This document shows, in pieces, positions 1 through 5,261 of a stretch of DNA of 5,289 bases. Positions within the stretch are counted from its first letter, which is position 1. Each line of letters starts with the position of its first letter. Made by a program: the position numbers and the translations under genes. The notes under the pieces are model-generated. The model had not been told where the DNA came from. It did not search any database and saw only the letters and a list, made by a program, of their open reading frames with translations. Source of the stretch: Bacillota bacterium (lineage in GTDB: Bacteria; Bacillota; Clostridia; Acetivibrionales; DSM-1351); NCBI GenBank assembly GCA_023436515.1, contig JAEZIV010000148.1, positions 1 to 5,289 on the forward strand, in the 5' to 3' direction.

Positions 1-362
1 GCCTTGACCTCCGCACTGGAATTTATATAACACACTACGGCAGCATCGGGATACTTCTTCTTGGTCTCTCTTAATGCCTCTGCAGTTACCATGTCAGCCA
101 TGGGGCAGCCGGCATTAATCTCTGGAAGCAATACTGTCTTTTCCGGCGACAATATTTTTGCGCTTTCCGCCATGAAGTGAACACCACAAAAAACTATAGT
201 ATCTGCTGAATTAGACGCGCAATATTGGCTCAAGGCAAATGAATCTCCCACAATATCAGCGATCTCCTGTACATCATCCACCTGATAGCTGTGAGCAACT
301 ATTACGGCATTCTGCTCTTTCTTCATTCTATTGATATTGTCGATCATTGTCTGTTTATCCAT
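1..362 (-). CDS. nadA: Quinolinate synthase NadA, N-terminal part (runs off left edge)
   Basis: NadA condenses iminoaspartate with dihydroxyacetone phosphate to quinolinate in de novo NAD synthesis; it is a cytoplasmic [4Fe-4S] enzyme. I translated this by hand from the minus strand: 120 complete codons from ATG at 362, open to the window edge, out of about 300 or more usual for the family. Family motifs visible are AHSYQ (residues 23-27, usually AHNYQ; His24 and Tyr26 kept), VGDSFALS (38-45), [14 protein letters not shown] (58-71), [13 protein letters not shown] (79-91) with Cys86 as the expected first cluster ligand, and [12 protein letters not shown] at the edge. The start is supported by GAGGT at 370-374, 7 nt upstream of the ATG. 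The remaining two cluster cysteines would lie outside the window. nadB and nadC commonly follow nadA in clostridia, but this cannot be seen here. The identification is firm. Confidence 0.96.
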   Translation of the reverse strand, partial: MDKQTMIDNINRMKKEQNAVIVAHSYQVDDVQEIADIVGDSFALSQYCASNSADTIVFCGVHFMAESAKILSPEKTVLLPEINAGCPMADMVTAEALRETKKKYPDAAVVCYINSSAEVK

Positions 363-433
363 CTATGCTACCTCATTATTGTTATTTTTCTACAATATAT
401 GTTCCTATATAATAAAGATAAAATACTGCATCC

Positions 434-462
434 ATTTTAATACTTATAAAATGCTTTGTAAA
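434..462 (-). promoter_or_regulatory. Probable sigma-A promoter of nadA
   Basis: Read on the minus strand, TTTACA (457-462) and TAAAAT (434-439) are separated by exactly 17 bp, each matching 5 of 6 consensus bases. Transcription would start near 427, giving a leader of about 65 nt before the nadA ATG at 362. It lies downstream of the glycosidase terminator, so nadA would be transcribed independently. Inferred from sequence only, in A+T-rich DNA where chance matches are common. Confidence 0.55.
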
Positions 463-468
463 TGCTTT
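449..468. repeat. 9-bp direct repeat overlapping the nadA -35 region
   Basis: AAATGCTTT occurs at 449-457 and 460-468, an 11-bp period, about one helical turn. The two copies bracket and overlap the predicted nadA -35 hexamer (457-462). A 13-bp palindrome, CTTTATTATAAAG, overlaps the right copy at 465-477. The position suits a regulator-binding site, but no known NAD-regulon operator is recognised, and chance in A+T-rich DNA is possible. Confidence 0.4.
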
Positions 469-483
469 ATTATAAAGAACTGG

Positions 484-522
484 AAAAATATATGCTTCCC
501 ACCTGACAGACTGGGAAGCATA
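484..522 (-). terminator. Rho-independent terminator after the GH127 gene
   Basis: TATGCTTCCC (491-500) and GGGAAGCATA (513-522) form a perfect 10-bp stem, extendable by one A-T pair, with a 10-12 nt loop. On the minus strand the hairpin is followed by TATTTTTCC (482-490), the required T-tract. It stands about 90 nt beyond the glycosidase stop codon and separates that gene from nadA. There is no comparable T-run on the plus side, so it works in the minus direction. Confidence 0.88.
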
Positions 523-614
523 CAATAAATTTACTTAAATTGTTCCGTAAGTTAAATATATAGAAAAGGATTGCAAAACTACTTTTCCTTAACCTGGAAA
601 TATACAGTATAGGT

Positions 615-2450
615 CTAGTATCCTACCGTATTCAATGGAATAAACCTTACCCCTCTTTCCTGATTATAGGTCCGGTACCCTACCATCCATTCCGACCATT
701 GCCTTTCGTTGTCTGGAATAAGAATACTTCCCGGGTCATCCTTATCACCATAGAGTATTCTTTCCTCCTCACATAATCCCGCCAAAACAACAGGTCCATC
801 TAGGAAAGCAACAATATCTTCCCTGTCAGGTAATGACCAGGTACTTAAGCCTCTCGGGAATTCTACATATATTTCGTCATTATGCCATTCCCTTTTAAGT
901 GTTATAAAGGTGGATGGGTGCATCTCAATATTTTGCTTTTCTCCATTAACCATAACGGTTCCGGCAGCTTTTATCCACCAGGGAATTCTGATACTTATTG
1001 CAAACTCGGCAGGCTTTTCTGTAGTTACCTTGTACCGAATAGCCATTTTATCCGGTCTGTCCTGATACTTTGACGTTACCTCTGTAACGGCCTGAAGTCC
1101 CGGTGAGGTGCTGGAATCATGATAGCTTCCTGCAAGAGTATCAATATTCTGTTTTACAGTTACATTTGCATCCTTTACTTTAAAACCTACCTCGGAGGTG
1201 ATGTACTGACATATAACTAGGCCTTCATTATTTTGATAAAATATTCCTCTGTTGTGGGAAGCATTAGCCTGAACCAGGCTGCCATGACAGCAGAAAAAGT
1301 CTTCGGTCTCTGTACCCCAGCCCTTTGTGGAACCGGCTCTCAGCGGAAGGAAATACGTCAGCAGACCGGTATCAGGATGCTCTGATTTATGCCCATGGGA
1401 GAATCTTCCCTTCCAATATCCTTGCGCCAAAATCCCATTATAAAGGCCTCTCTCCCAATAGTCGGCATACTTGGCCTCACCGGTTATGCGAAGCAGGAAC
1501 TCTGCAAGTCTCATCATATTATATACGGTGCAATGCTCCTGATTTTTTTCTCCCAACCTTGCAGACAGCTTGTACTTAGGGGTCCATATTTCACCGCAGG
1601 TTTGACCACCTGTACAATATTCTCCTCGCTCTGTCACTGCACTATCCCAATAAGCCATACAGATATCAAGCCATTTTTGCTCACCTGTAACCTCATAAGC
1701 TCTTGCTGCACCCATTATTTCAGGTATCGTAGTATTTGCGTGCATATTGGTAAGTACATCCTTACCCTCCAGCAATGCATCAAATAGTCTGCCTCTGTAA
1801 TATCGATCCATCAATTCCTTATGCTCTGCATTATTTGTTATAGAGAATAGGTCCGCCCATATTTCCAGCATTCCACCTGTTTCAACATCCAAAATATTGT
1901 CAAACTCGTGCCTGGAGAACTTTCCACTCCAGCGGTGAAACCATTTGGACCAGTTTTCGGCAACTGACAATGCTTCCTGATTTCCTGTCAGCTTATACAT
2001 ATCCAATAGCCCCATAAAGGTCTTGTGGATGGTATAGTGAGGCGCCCATATAGGTTTTCCCTTTGCAATCCATTCCAAATACTTTTCAGGGATGGAGCCC
2101 GCCCATTCTCCACCATTTTCCTGCTGGCATACAGCCAACTGACTTACTATGGCATCAGCCTTTGCTTTTAGTTCCCCATCCCCGGTAGCTGCAAAGGTTA
2201 TTGCCGCTGCTGAAAGCCAGTGCCCAAGAAAATGTCCTCTTAATTGACACTGGGGTGATTCCCAACCACCATGTATCTTATCATTGTCATCCAGGTCAGC
2301 ATGTAAGCCGGCTTCGAGCTTATAACTGAACAAAAGCTTCTCGCTGTTAAGCTTCATTAAATATTTCCGGTTGGTTTTCCTCTTATCTAAAAATAATGAA
2401 TCCTTTAATATAACTTTTTCATATGGGAAGTCTTTAAGTTTTTGCAGCAT
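615..2450 (-). CDS. GH127/GH146-type beta-L-arabinofuranosidase (DUF1680 family)
   Basis: This is a 611-residue glycoside hydrolase of the DUF1680 (GH127/GH146) fold, expected to release beta-linked L-arabinofuranose from oligosaccharides derived from plant arabinans or glycoproteins. The N-terminal part has the family's alpha/alpha-barrel motifs, such as HGGWESPQC (60-68), RGHFLGHWLSA (71-81) and a Trp/His-rich stretch around 135-146. Catalytic residues line up with the described Bifidobacterium HypBA1 set: Glu287 in GEIW (acid/base), Glu305 and Cys307 in EHC, and Cys387-Cys388 in FCCHGS (thiolate nucleophile and zinc ligands). The spacings are close to HypBA1's 322/338/340/417/418. The C-terminal third looks like the usual beta-sandwich (about 410-611). 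There is no signal peptide, so it should act in the cytoplasm on imported sugars. I chose ATG at 2450: AAAGGAG (2459-2465) is 8 nt upstream, whereas the in-frame TTG at 2456 sits only 2 nt from it. A divergent AraC regulator adjoins it. The family is sure; substrate and exact GH subfamily are inferred. Confidence 0.93.
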   Translation of the reverse strand: MLQKLKDFPYEKVILKDSLFLDKRKTNRKYLMKLNSEKLLFSYKLEAGLHADLDDNDKIHGGWESPQCQLRGHFLGHWLSAAAITFAATGDGELKAKADAIVSQLAVCQQENGGEWAGSIPEKYLEWIAKGKPIWAPHYTIHKTFMGLLDMYKLTGNQEALSVAENWSKWFHRWSGKFSRHEFDNILDVETGGMLEIWADLFSITNNAEHKELMDRYYRGRLFDALLEGKDVLTNMHANTTIPEIMGAARAYEVTGEQKWLDICMAYWDSAVTERGEYCTGGQTCGEIWTPKYKLSARLGEKNQEHCTVYNMMRLAEFLLRITGEAKYADYWERGLYNGILAQGYWKGRFSHGHKSEHPDTGLLTYFLPLRAGSTKGWGTETEDFFCCHGSLVQANASHNRGIFYQNNEGLVICQYITSEVGFKVKDANVTVKQNIDTLAGSYHDSSTSPGLQAVTEVTSKYQDRPDKMAIRYKVTTEKPAEFAISIRIPWWIKAAGTVMVNGEKQNIEMHPSTFITLKREWHNDEIYVEFPRGLSTWSLPDREDIVAFLDGPVVLAGLCEEERILYGDKDDPGSILIPDNERQWSEWMVGYRTYNQERGVRFIPLNTVGY

Positions 2451-2458
2451 AAACAATA

Positions 2459-2465
2459 CTCCTTT
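2459..2465 (-). promoter_or_regulatory. Ribosome binding site that fixes the GH127 start
   Basis: AAAGGAG on the minus strand is 8 nt upstream of the ATG at 2450 but only 2 nt upstream of the in-frame TTG at 2456. This favours ATG and a 611-residue product beginning MLQKLKDF. Confidence 0.8.
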
Positions 2466-2475
2466 GCCGTTTTTA

Positions 2476-2503
2476 TTTAATTATAATAAAGCCATGCTAT
2501 AAT
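2476..2503 (+). promoter_or_regulatory. Probable extended -10 promoter of the AraC gene
   Basis: TGCTATAAT at 2495-2503 is a perfect extended -10 element (TGn plus TATAAT). The -35 at 16 bp (TTTAAT, 2476-2481) is weak, as extended -10 promoters allow. Transcription would begin near 2510, about 54 nt ahead of the ATG. TATAATAAA is directly repeated at 2482-2490 and 2498-2506 (16-bp period), so another TATAAT could serve instead. Confidence 0.45.
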
Positions 2504-2506
2504 AAA

Positions 2507-2535
2507 AATATATAATCTAGCTAAATACCTGTAAA
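2507..2535 (-). promoter_or_regulatory. Probable promoter of the GH127 gene
   Basis: On the minus strand, TTTACA (2530-2535) and TATATT (2507-2512) are 17 bp apart, each 5 of 6 to consensus. The start of transcription would be near 2500, about 50 nt before the ATG at 2450. The -10 lies only 3 bp from the -10 of the divergent araC promoter. Prediction only; several other TATAAT-like strings occur in this gap. Confidence 0.5.
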
Positions 2536-2563
2536 ATATTCAGATTTTAAGAGGAGAACCTAA

Positions 2564-3409
2564 ATGAATAATATAAATATAAAGCTTGATGAGCTTCCCC
2601 TTGTGAGAAACATAGATTACTGTGTATCAACCAGACCCTTCATCCATCCTGATAGAGTACTTGATTATCATGTCATGATATATATAGTTAAGGGTCAAAT
2701 GGAGGTGTGGGAAGAGAATATACGGTATTTAATAAAGGCAGGGGATATATTTTTTCTTAAGTGCGGGCTTCACCATTGGGGTGTCGAGAAAACCACCCCT
2801 GATACCCAGTGGTATTACATACATTTTTATCAGTCTGTCTGCTTGGAGGGCTACAGTCCCTATGAAAGATTTTCTACCTATATAAAGAAGCAGGAATTCA
2901 GCCCTGAGGATTATAAATACTACATAGCTTTACCAAAAAGTGCAACTGTAAAAAATTATCCCAGCACCGAAAAGCATTTAAGAAATTTACTTAACTTATA
3001 CAATTCCTCTCACAGCCTCAGAGCAACTTATCTGAGTTCTGCATTTATGGACTTTCTACTGGGCTTCTTTGAACAATATGGGGAGCTGAGTTCCCAAACA
3101 AAGGCTGATACTATTACTCAAAGAGTAATACTGTATCTTGAAGCAAATGCCTCATCAGACCTGTCTACAAAAGATCTATCAGACCACATGAGGTTGAGCT
3201 ATAAATATCTGTGCAGTCTGTTCAAGCACCAAACTGGCATGAGTATACATGAGTATCACACAAATATAAGAATGAATGAAGCCGCACGCCTGCTTAGAGA
3301 AACAGGTATGAATGTTTCTGAGGTTTGTTATCGTGTGGGTTACAAGGACCCCTTTTACTTTAGTAATGTTTTTAAGAAGCTTAAGGGGAAGAGCCCCAGC
3401 AGGTACTAA
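2564..3409 (+). CDS. AraC-family transcriptional regulator
   Basis: A 281-residue regulator with the usual AraC layout and length. The N-terminal part (about 20-95) is a cupin-like sugar-sensing domain: RPFIHPDRVLDYH (24-36), a KGQMEVWE strand (43-50), the turn AGDIFFL (59-65) and HHWG (70-73). The C-terminal part (about 185-281) is the DNA-binding domain with two helix-turn-helix units, roughly 200-225 (STKDLSDHMRLSYKYLCSLF) and 250-275 (VSEVCYRVGYKDPFYFSNVF). It ends with the family signature KGKSPSRY. The ATG has GAGGAG (2551-2556) 7 nt upstream. The gene is divergent from the GH127 glycosidase across a 113-bp gap, the usual arrangement for a local sugar-responsive activator; control of that gene is inferred. 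The ligand is probably an arabinose-containing sugar, but nothing in the sequence proves it. No partner transporter or two-component genes are visible. Confidence 0.93.
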   Translation: MNNINIKLDELPLVRNIDYCVSTRPFIHPDRVLDYHVMIYIVKGQMEVWEENIRYLIKAGDIFFLKCGLHHWGVEKTTPDTQWYYIHFYQSVCLEGYSPYERFSTYIKKQEFSPEDYKYYIALPKSATVKNYPSTEKHLRNLLNLYNSSHSLRATYLSSAFMDFLLGFFEQYGELSSQTKADTITQRVILYLEANASSDLSTKDLSDHMRLSYKYLCSLFKHQTGMSIHEYHTNIRMNEAARLLRETGMNVSEVCYRVGYKDPFYFSNVFKKLKGKSPSRY

Positions 3410-3523
3410 AGGCTTATACTGAGTTATCTGCAGCCCAGTTTATATCTCCACTAAAGTAAAACTACTTTGTGACTGCATGTAGCGGCTTCAGGTAAAAACT
3501 ATAACAGCCTTAATATATCCTAA

Positions 3524-3565
3524 AAAAATGATGCCTGAGATTTATTAATCAAAGGCACCATTTTT
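3524..3565. terminator. Bidirectional terminator between convergent genes
   Basis: AAAAATG-A-TGCCT (3524-3536) pairs with AGGCA-C-CATTTTT (3553-3565): 12 pairs and one A/C mismatch. The loop can fold further through GATT (3539-3542) and AATC (3547-3550). The plus strand ends in TTTTT and the minus strand in a run of seven T (3522-3528), so it can end both the araC transcript and the convergent secreted-protein transcript. A smaller 6-bp hairpin (AAAGTA 3453-3458 with TACTTT 3463-3468) lies between araC and this site and has no T-tract. Confidence 0.82.
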
Positions 3566-3600
3566 CTAAATAGTAGTTCTATATCATATTTATATGAACA

Positions 3601-4863
3601 TTAGTCTAATTTGAAATAAATGAAACTGCTATCATAATCTTTAACACCCTGATTGCGAGCTACCAAATAATTTGTTTTCCCTTTTAGCAAGACCATGACT
3701 ATCTGCCCCTCGACTTTGTAAGACTCCTTCACACCAGGTGTCACCTTCTTACCCTTTGTAACATCTGATTTGGCTCTGGAAATGCTGCCCTCAAAGCCAT
3801 AGTCGGTTATACTCATAAGTCCCTTAATATCGTCCTTCGTTCTTAATCCCCATAAATATGGACTGTAGGAACTGAGGTACATTGAGCCCTCGCCCTTTAC
3901 CTTTGTTATTGTAGCATCCTTTATTTCGTAAGCTACATCAATAAGAGCATACTCATACTCGTACTTTCCGTCGCTTTTTCCTGCTTTAAGACCAAGAGCA
4001 TTCAGCTCGTCTATAGTAATTATTTTTACATTCTTTACTGTTAAGGAATATGTGGCTGATATTGTGTCACCAAGGGACTCCCTCGTTTCGGTCCAGCTAT
4101 GAGTCTTATTCAATGGTATTGGTGAACTAAAGGACCCATTTCCGCTTGCCGATGGAGTTTCAGTATTATTAGCGGGCTTATCATTTCCGGTATTCCCGTT
4201 ATTATTAGTGTTATTATTAGAAGTATTAGCACTAGACCCTGTCAGGTTAAAGTAAATGAAGGATTTGTTATAGTCCTTAATTCCATAATTACGTAAGCCC
4301 AGGTAGTTAGTCTTACCCTTAAGTAAAATAACAAGTATTTTTCCATCGGCTTTTAAAGACTCCTTGATGCCAGGAGTAACCTTTTTAGATTTTGCATTAT
4401 TTGTTATTACTCTACCAAGGCTGCCGTCAAATCCTGTAGTTTGGATACCCATTAAACTTGATATTCCGTCTTTAGTTTTTATACCCCATATACTTGGTGC
4501 ATAAGAACTAAGACTTATTGTACCCTTACCCTTCACCTTTTTTATAGTGGCGTTCTTTATTTCCAGGGCCAAGTCAATAAGAGCATACTCTATTTCATAC
4601 TTACTACTACTTTTAGCTTCTTTAAATCCAAGCTTATTTAATTCGCTGACTGAAATTTTACTTACTTTTTTGACTGTTAATGAATAGTCAACAGATATTG
4701 TGTCCCCAAGATAATCCTTTACCTCTGTCCAAGTGTGTTTTTGATTCATTGACACAGGTGAGGCAAAGCTACCATTTCCTTTGGCTTCAGCAGCAACCAC
4801 AGGGGATGCAACTATTGCTAACATCAATGCTAGCATTAAAAGACATGATATAAGTTTTTTCAT
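3601..4863 (-). CDS. Secreted protein with two homologous ~180-residue domains, function unknown
   Basis: I do not recognise a named family. The 420-residue product starts with a clear Sec signal peptide: Lys2-Lys3, a hydrophobic core (LISCLLMLALMLAIVA) and a likely signal peptidase I site after Ala25 or Ala27 (VVAAEA); there is no lipobox. Residues 29-208 and 241-419 are two copies of one domain, each opening with GNGSF-x-SP and closing with KGKTNYL, an RN-x-G-x-KDY segment and SFIYF. By hand alignment roughly 105-110 of 180 positions are identical. They are joined by a low-complexity Asn/Thr/Ser linker (210-240). The pattern (ALID-x-A-x-EIK-x-ATI, alternating hydrophobics) suggests beta-sandwich domains, loosely like DUF4352/telokin-like extracellular domains; this is a guess. 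There is no LPXTG, SLH, dockerin or catalytic motif. The start is ATG at 4863 with GGAGG (4871-4875) 7 nt upstream; the longer reading from TTG at 4920 starts inside the predicted -35 and would bury the signal peptide. It is monocistronic, with its own promoter and terminator. Confidence 0.85.
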   Translation of the reverse strand: MKKLISCLLMLALMLAIVASPVVAAEAKGNGSFASPVSMNQKHTWTEVKDYLGDTISVDYSLTVKKVSKISVSELNKLGFKEAKSSSKYEIEYALIDLALEIKNATIKKVKGKGTISLSSYAPSIWGIKTKDGISSLMGIQTTGFDGSLGRVITNNAKSKKVTPGIKESLKADGKILVILLKGKTNYLGLRNYGIKDYNKSFIYFNLTGSSANTSNNNTNNNGNTGNDKPANNTETPSASGNGSFSSPIPLNKTHSWTETRESLGDTISATYSLTVKNVKIITIDELNALGLKAGKSDGKYEYEYALIDVAYEIKDATITKVKGEGSMYLSSYSPYLWGLRTKDDIKGLMSITDYGFEGSISRAKSDVTKGKKVTPGVKESYKVEGQIVMVLLKGKTNYLVARNQGVKDYDSSFIYFKLD

Positions 4864-4870
4864 CAATTTT

Positions 4871-4875
4871 CCTCC
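4871..4875 (-). promoter_or_regulatory. Ribosome binding site that fixes the start of the secreted protein
   Basis: GGAGG on the minus strand lies 7 nt upstream of the ATG at 4863, which opens a classic signal peptide. The upstream in-frame TTG at 4920 has no such site. Confidence 0.85.
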
Positions 4876-4891
4876 AAACTTTAATAATAAA

Positions 4892-4920
4892 ATATTAGCA
4901 TAATGTAAATTTTTAGTCAA
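4892..4920 (-). promoter_or_regulatory. Probable promoter of the two-domain secreted protein
   Basis: On the minus strand, TTGACT (4915-4920, 5 of 6) is followed after 17 bp by TAATAT (4892-4897), preceded by TGC to give an extended -10. Transcription would start near 4885, about 22 nt before the ATG and just ahead of the ribosome binding site. Confidence 0.6.
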
Positions 4921-4926
4921 TTAAGC

Positions 4927-4944
4927 CAAAATTATAATATTTTG
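4927..4944. repeat. 18-bp inverted repeat just upstream of the promoter
   Basis: CAAAAT (4927-4932) and ATTTTG (4939-4944) are perfect inverted arms around TATAAT. The element begins 7 bp upstream of the predicted -35 of the secreted-protein gene, a place where an activator could bind. It is very A+T-rich, so chance cannot be excluded. Confidence 0.35.
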
Positions 4945-5000
4945 ATAAATTTTAAGTATGGAGCTGGTCTCACGTCTATGTAAAATTGTTATGTATATAT

Positions 5001-5016
5001 AATACTGCCTTAAAAT
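5001..5016. repeat. Direct repeat, copy next to the terminator hairpin
   Basis: AATACTGCCTTAAAAT matches 5172-5187 at 15 of 16 positions, 171 bp away. On the minus strand this copy directly follows the terminator hairpin 5025-5048 and contains the end of its T-tract. Weaker similarity continues leftward on the plus strand (GTTAT at 4988-4992 versus 5159-5163). Confidence 0.75.
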
Positions 5017-5048
5017 AAAACAAACCCTCGAGCATTTCTGCTTGAGGG
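5012..5048 (-). terminator. Rho-independent terminator (minus strand)
   Basis: CCCTCGAGC (5025-5033) pairs with GCTTGAGGG (5040-5048): 9 pairs including one G-T wobble, with loop ATTTCT. On the minus strand it is followed by TTTGTTTTATTTT (5012-5024). It would stop transcripts coming from the intron side before they reach the secreted-protein gene. Confidence 0.75.
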
Positions 5049-5149
5049 CAAAGTCTTGACCACATATAAATCTTAGTGATTCACTAGTGTCCTTTCATAA
5101 AAATAAAAGAAAGCCTTGAGTTATTCACTCAAGACCAAAGCCCTCAAGG
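5040..5149. repeat. Large imperfect inverted repeat with nested hairpins
   Basis: CTTGAGGGC (5041-5049) is complementary to GCCCTCAAG (5140-5148), and TCTTGA (5054-5059) to TCAAGA (5129-5134), with a short unpaired stretch between. Inside lie TAGTGA/TCACTA (5074-5079, 5081-5086) and CTTTC/GAAAG (5092-5096, 5109-5113). The left arm also forms part of the terminator 5025-5048, and the right arm competes with the hairpin 5115-5133, so several folds exclude each other. No known RNA family is recognised. Confidence 0.6.
5101..5133 (-). terminator. Terminator-like hairpin (minus strand)
   Basis: CTTGAG (5115-5120) pairs with CTCAAG (5128-5133) around a 7-nt loop. On the minus strand GCTTTCTTTTATTTTT follows. 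The stem is short, and the T-tract is offset by two bases. CCTTGAG (5114-5120) can instead pair with CTCAAGG (5143-5149), giving a wider hairpin that abuts the same T-rich tract. Confidence 0.45.
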
Positions 5150-5171
5150 ATAAATAGAGTTATTATACAGA

Positions 5172-5187
5172 AATACTGCCTCAAAAT
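5172..5187. repeat. Direct repeat, copy abutting the intron 3' end
   Basis: AATACTGCCTCAAAAT is the partner of 5001-5016 (15 of 16 identical). Its right end touches the predicted 3' splice junction of the group II intron at 5185/5186, so it is the start of the intron's downstream exon. Confidence 0.75.
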
Positions 5188-5225
5188 CGAGTAGGAGGTA
5201 GCCGATTATTTCAGCTACCGACCTC
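5186..5225 (-). ncRNA. Group II intron domain VI and 3' terminus
   Basis: On the minus strand GGUAGC (5219-5214) pairs with GCUACC (5202-5197) around an 11-nt loop. AGG (5224-5222) and CCU (5195-5193) extend it across a small internal loop. The unpaired A at 5192, seventh base from the predicted 3' end, is the candidate branch point. Confidence 0.72.
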
Positions 5226-5229
5226 TCAC

Positions 5230-5261
5230 AGCGCCGTGCATACCGTTCGGTACACGGCGCT
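5230..5261 (-). ncRNA. Group II intron domain V
   Basis: GCGCCGUG (5260-5253) pairs perfectly with CACGGCGC (5238-5231), extendable by one A-U pair. A distal UACC/GGUA stem is capped by GAAC, and a two-base bulge (UG, 5240-5239) on the 3' strand gives the diagnostic domain V shape. The catalytic triad would be AGC or CGC at the base of the 5' strand; I cannot settle the register by eye. Confidence 0.82.

Larger units (their letters stand above)
4864..5185. other. Non-coding stretch between the secreted-protein gene and the intron
   Basis: No credible coding sequence is present on either strand. Reading leftwards from the intron end, it holds one copy of a 16-bp repeat, a large imperfect inverted repeat with an internal hairpin, a terminator hairpin followed by the second copy of the 16-bp repeat, about 55 bp without recognisable features (roughly 4945-5000), an A+T-rich palindrome, and the promoter and ribosome binding site of the secreted-protein gene. 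These parts are listed separately. Confidence 0.7.

Noticed and set aside
331..528. Open frame of 65 codons, plus strand
   Set aside because: It overlaps the nadA start and promoter in antisense and runs through the terminator hairpin. No ribosome binding site or family resemblance; composition is that of translated A+T-rich DNA.
533..552. ACTTA/TAAGT inverted pair after the glycosidase gene
   Set aside because: Five weak pairs; expected by chance at this base composition.
882..1787. Three plus-strand open frames (882-1073, 1325-1579, 1389-1787)
   Set aside because: All are antisense to the well-supported GH127 gene, two overlap each other in different frames, and none resembles a protein family. 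They are shadows.
3453..3468. Small hairpin AAAGTA/TACTTT after araC
   Set aside because: Only six A+T-rich pairs and no T-tract; the stronger terminator at 3524-3565 explains the end of the transcript.
5025..5149. Possible CRISPR array or MITE from the repeated CTTGAG blocks
   Set aside because: Repeats are short, unevenly spaced and in alternating orientation, with no regular spacers. There are no matched terminal inverted repeats with target duplications; the 16-bp direct repeat is better explained as a duplicated terminator tail.
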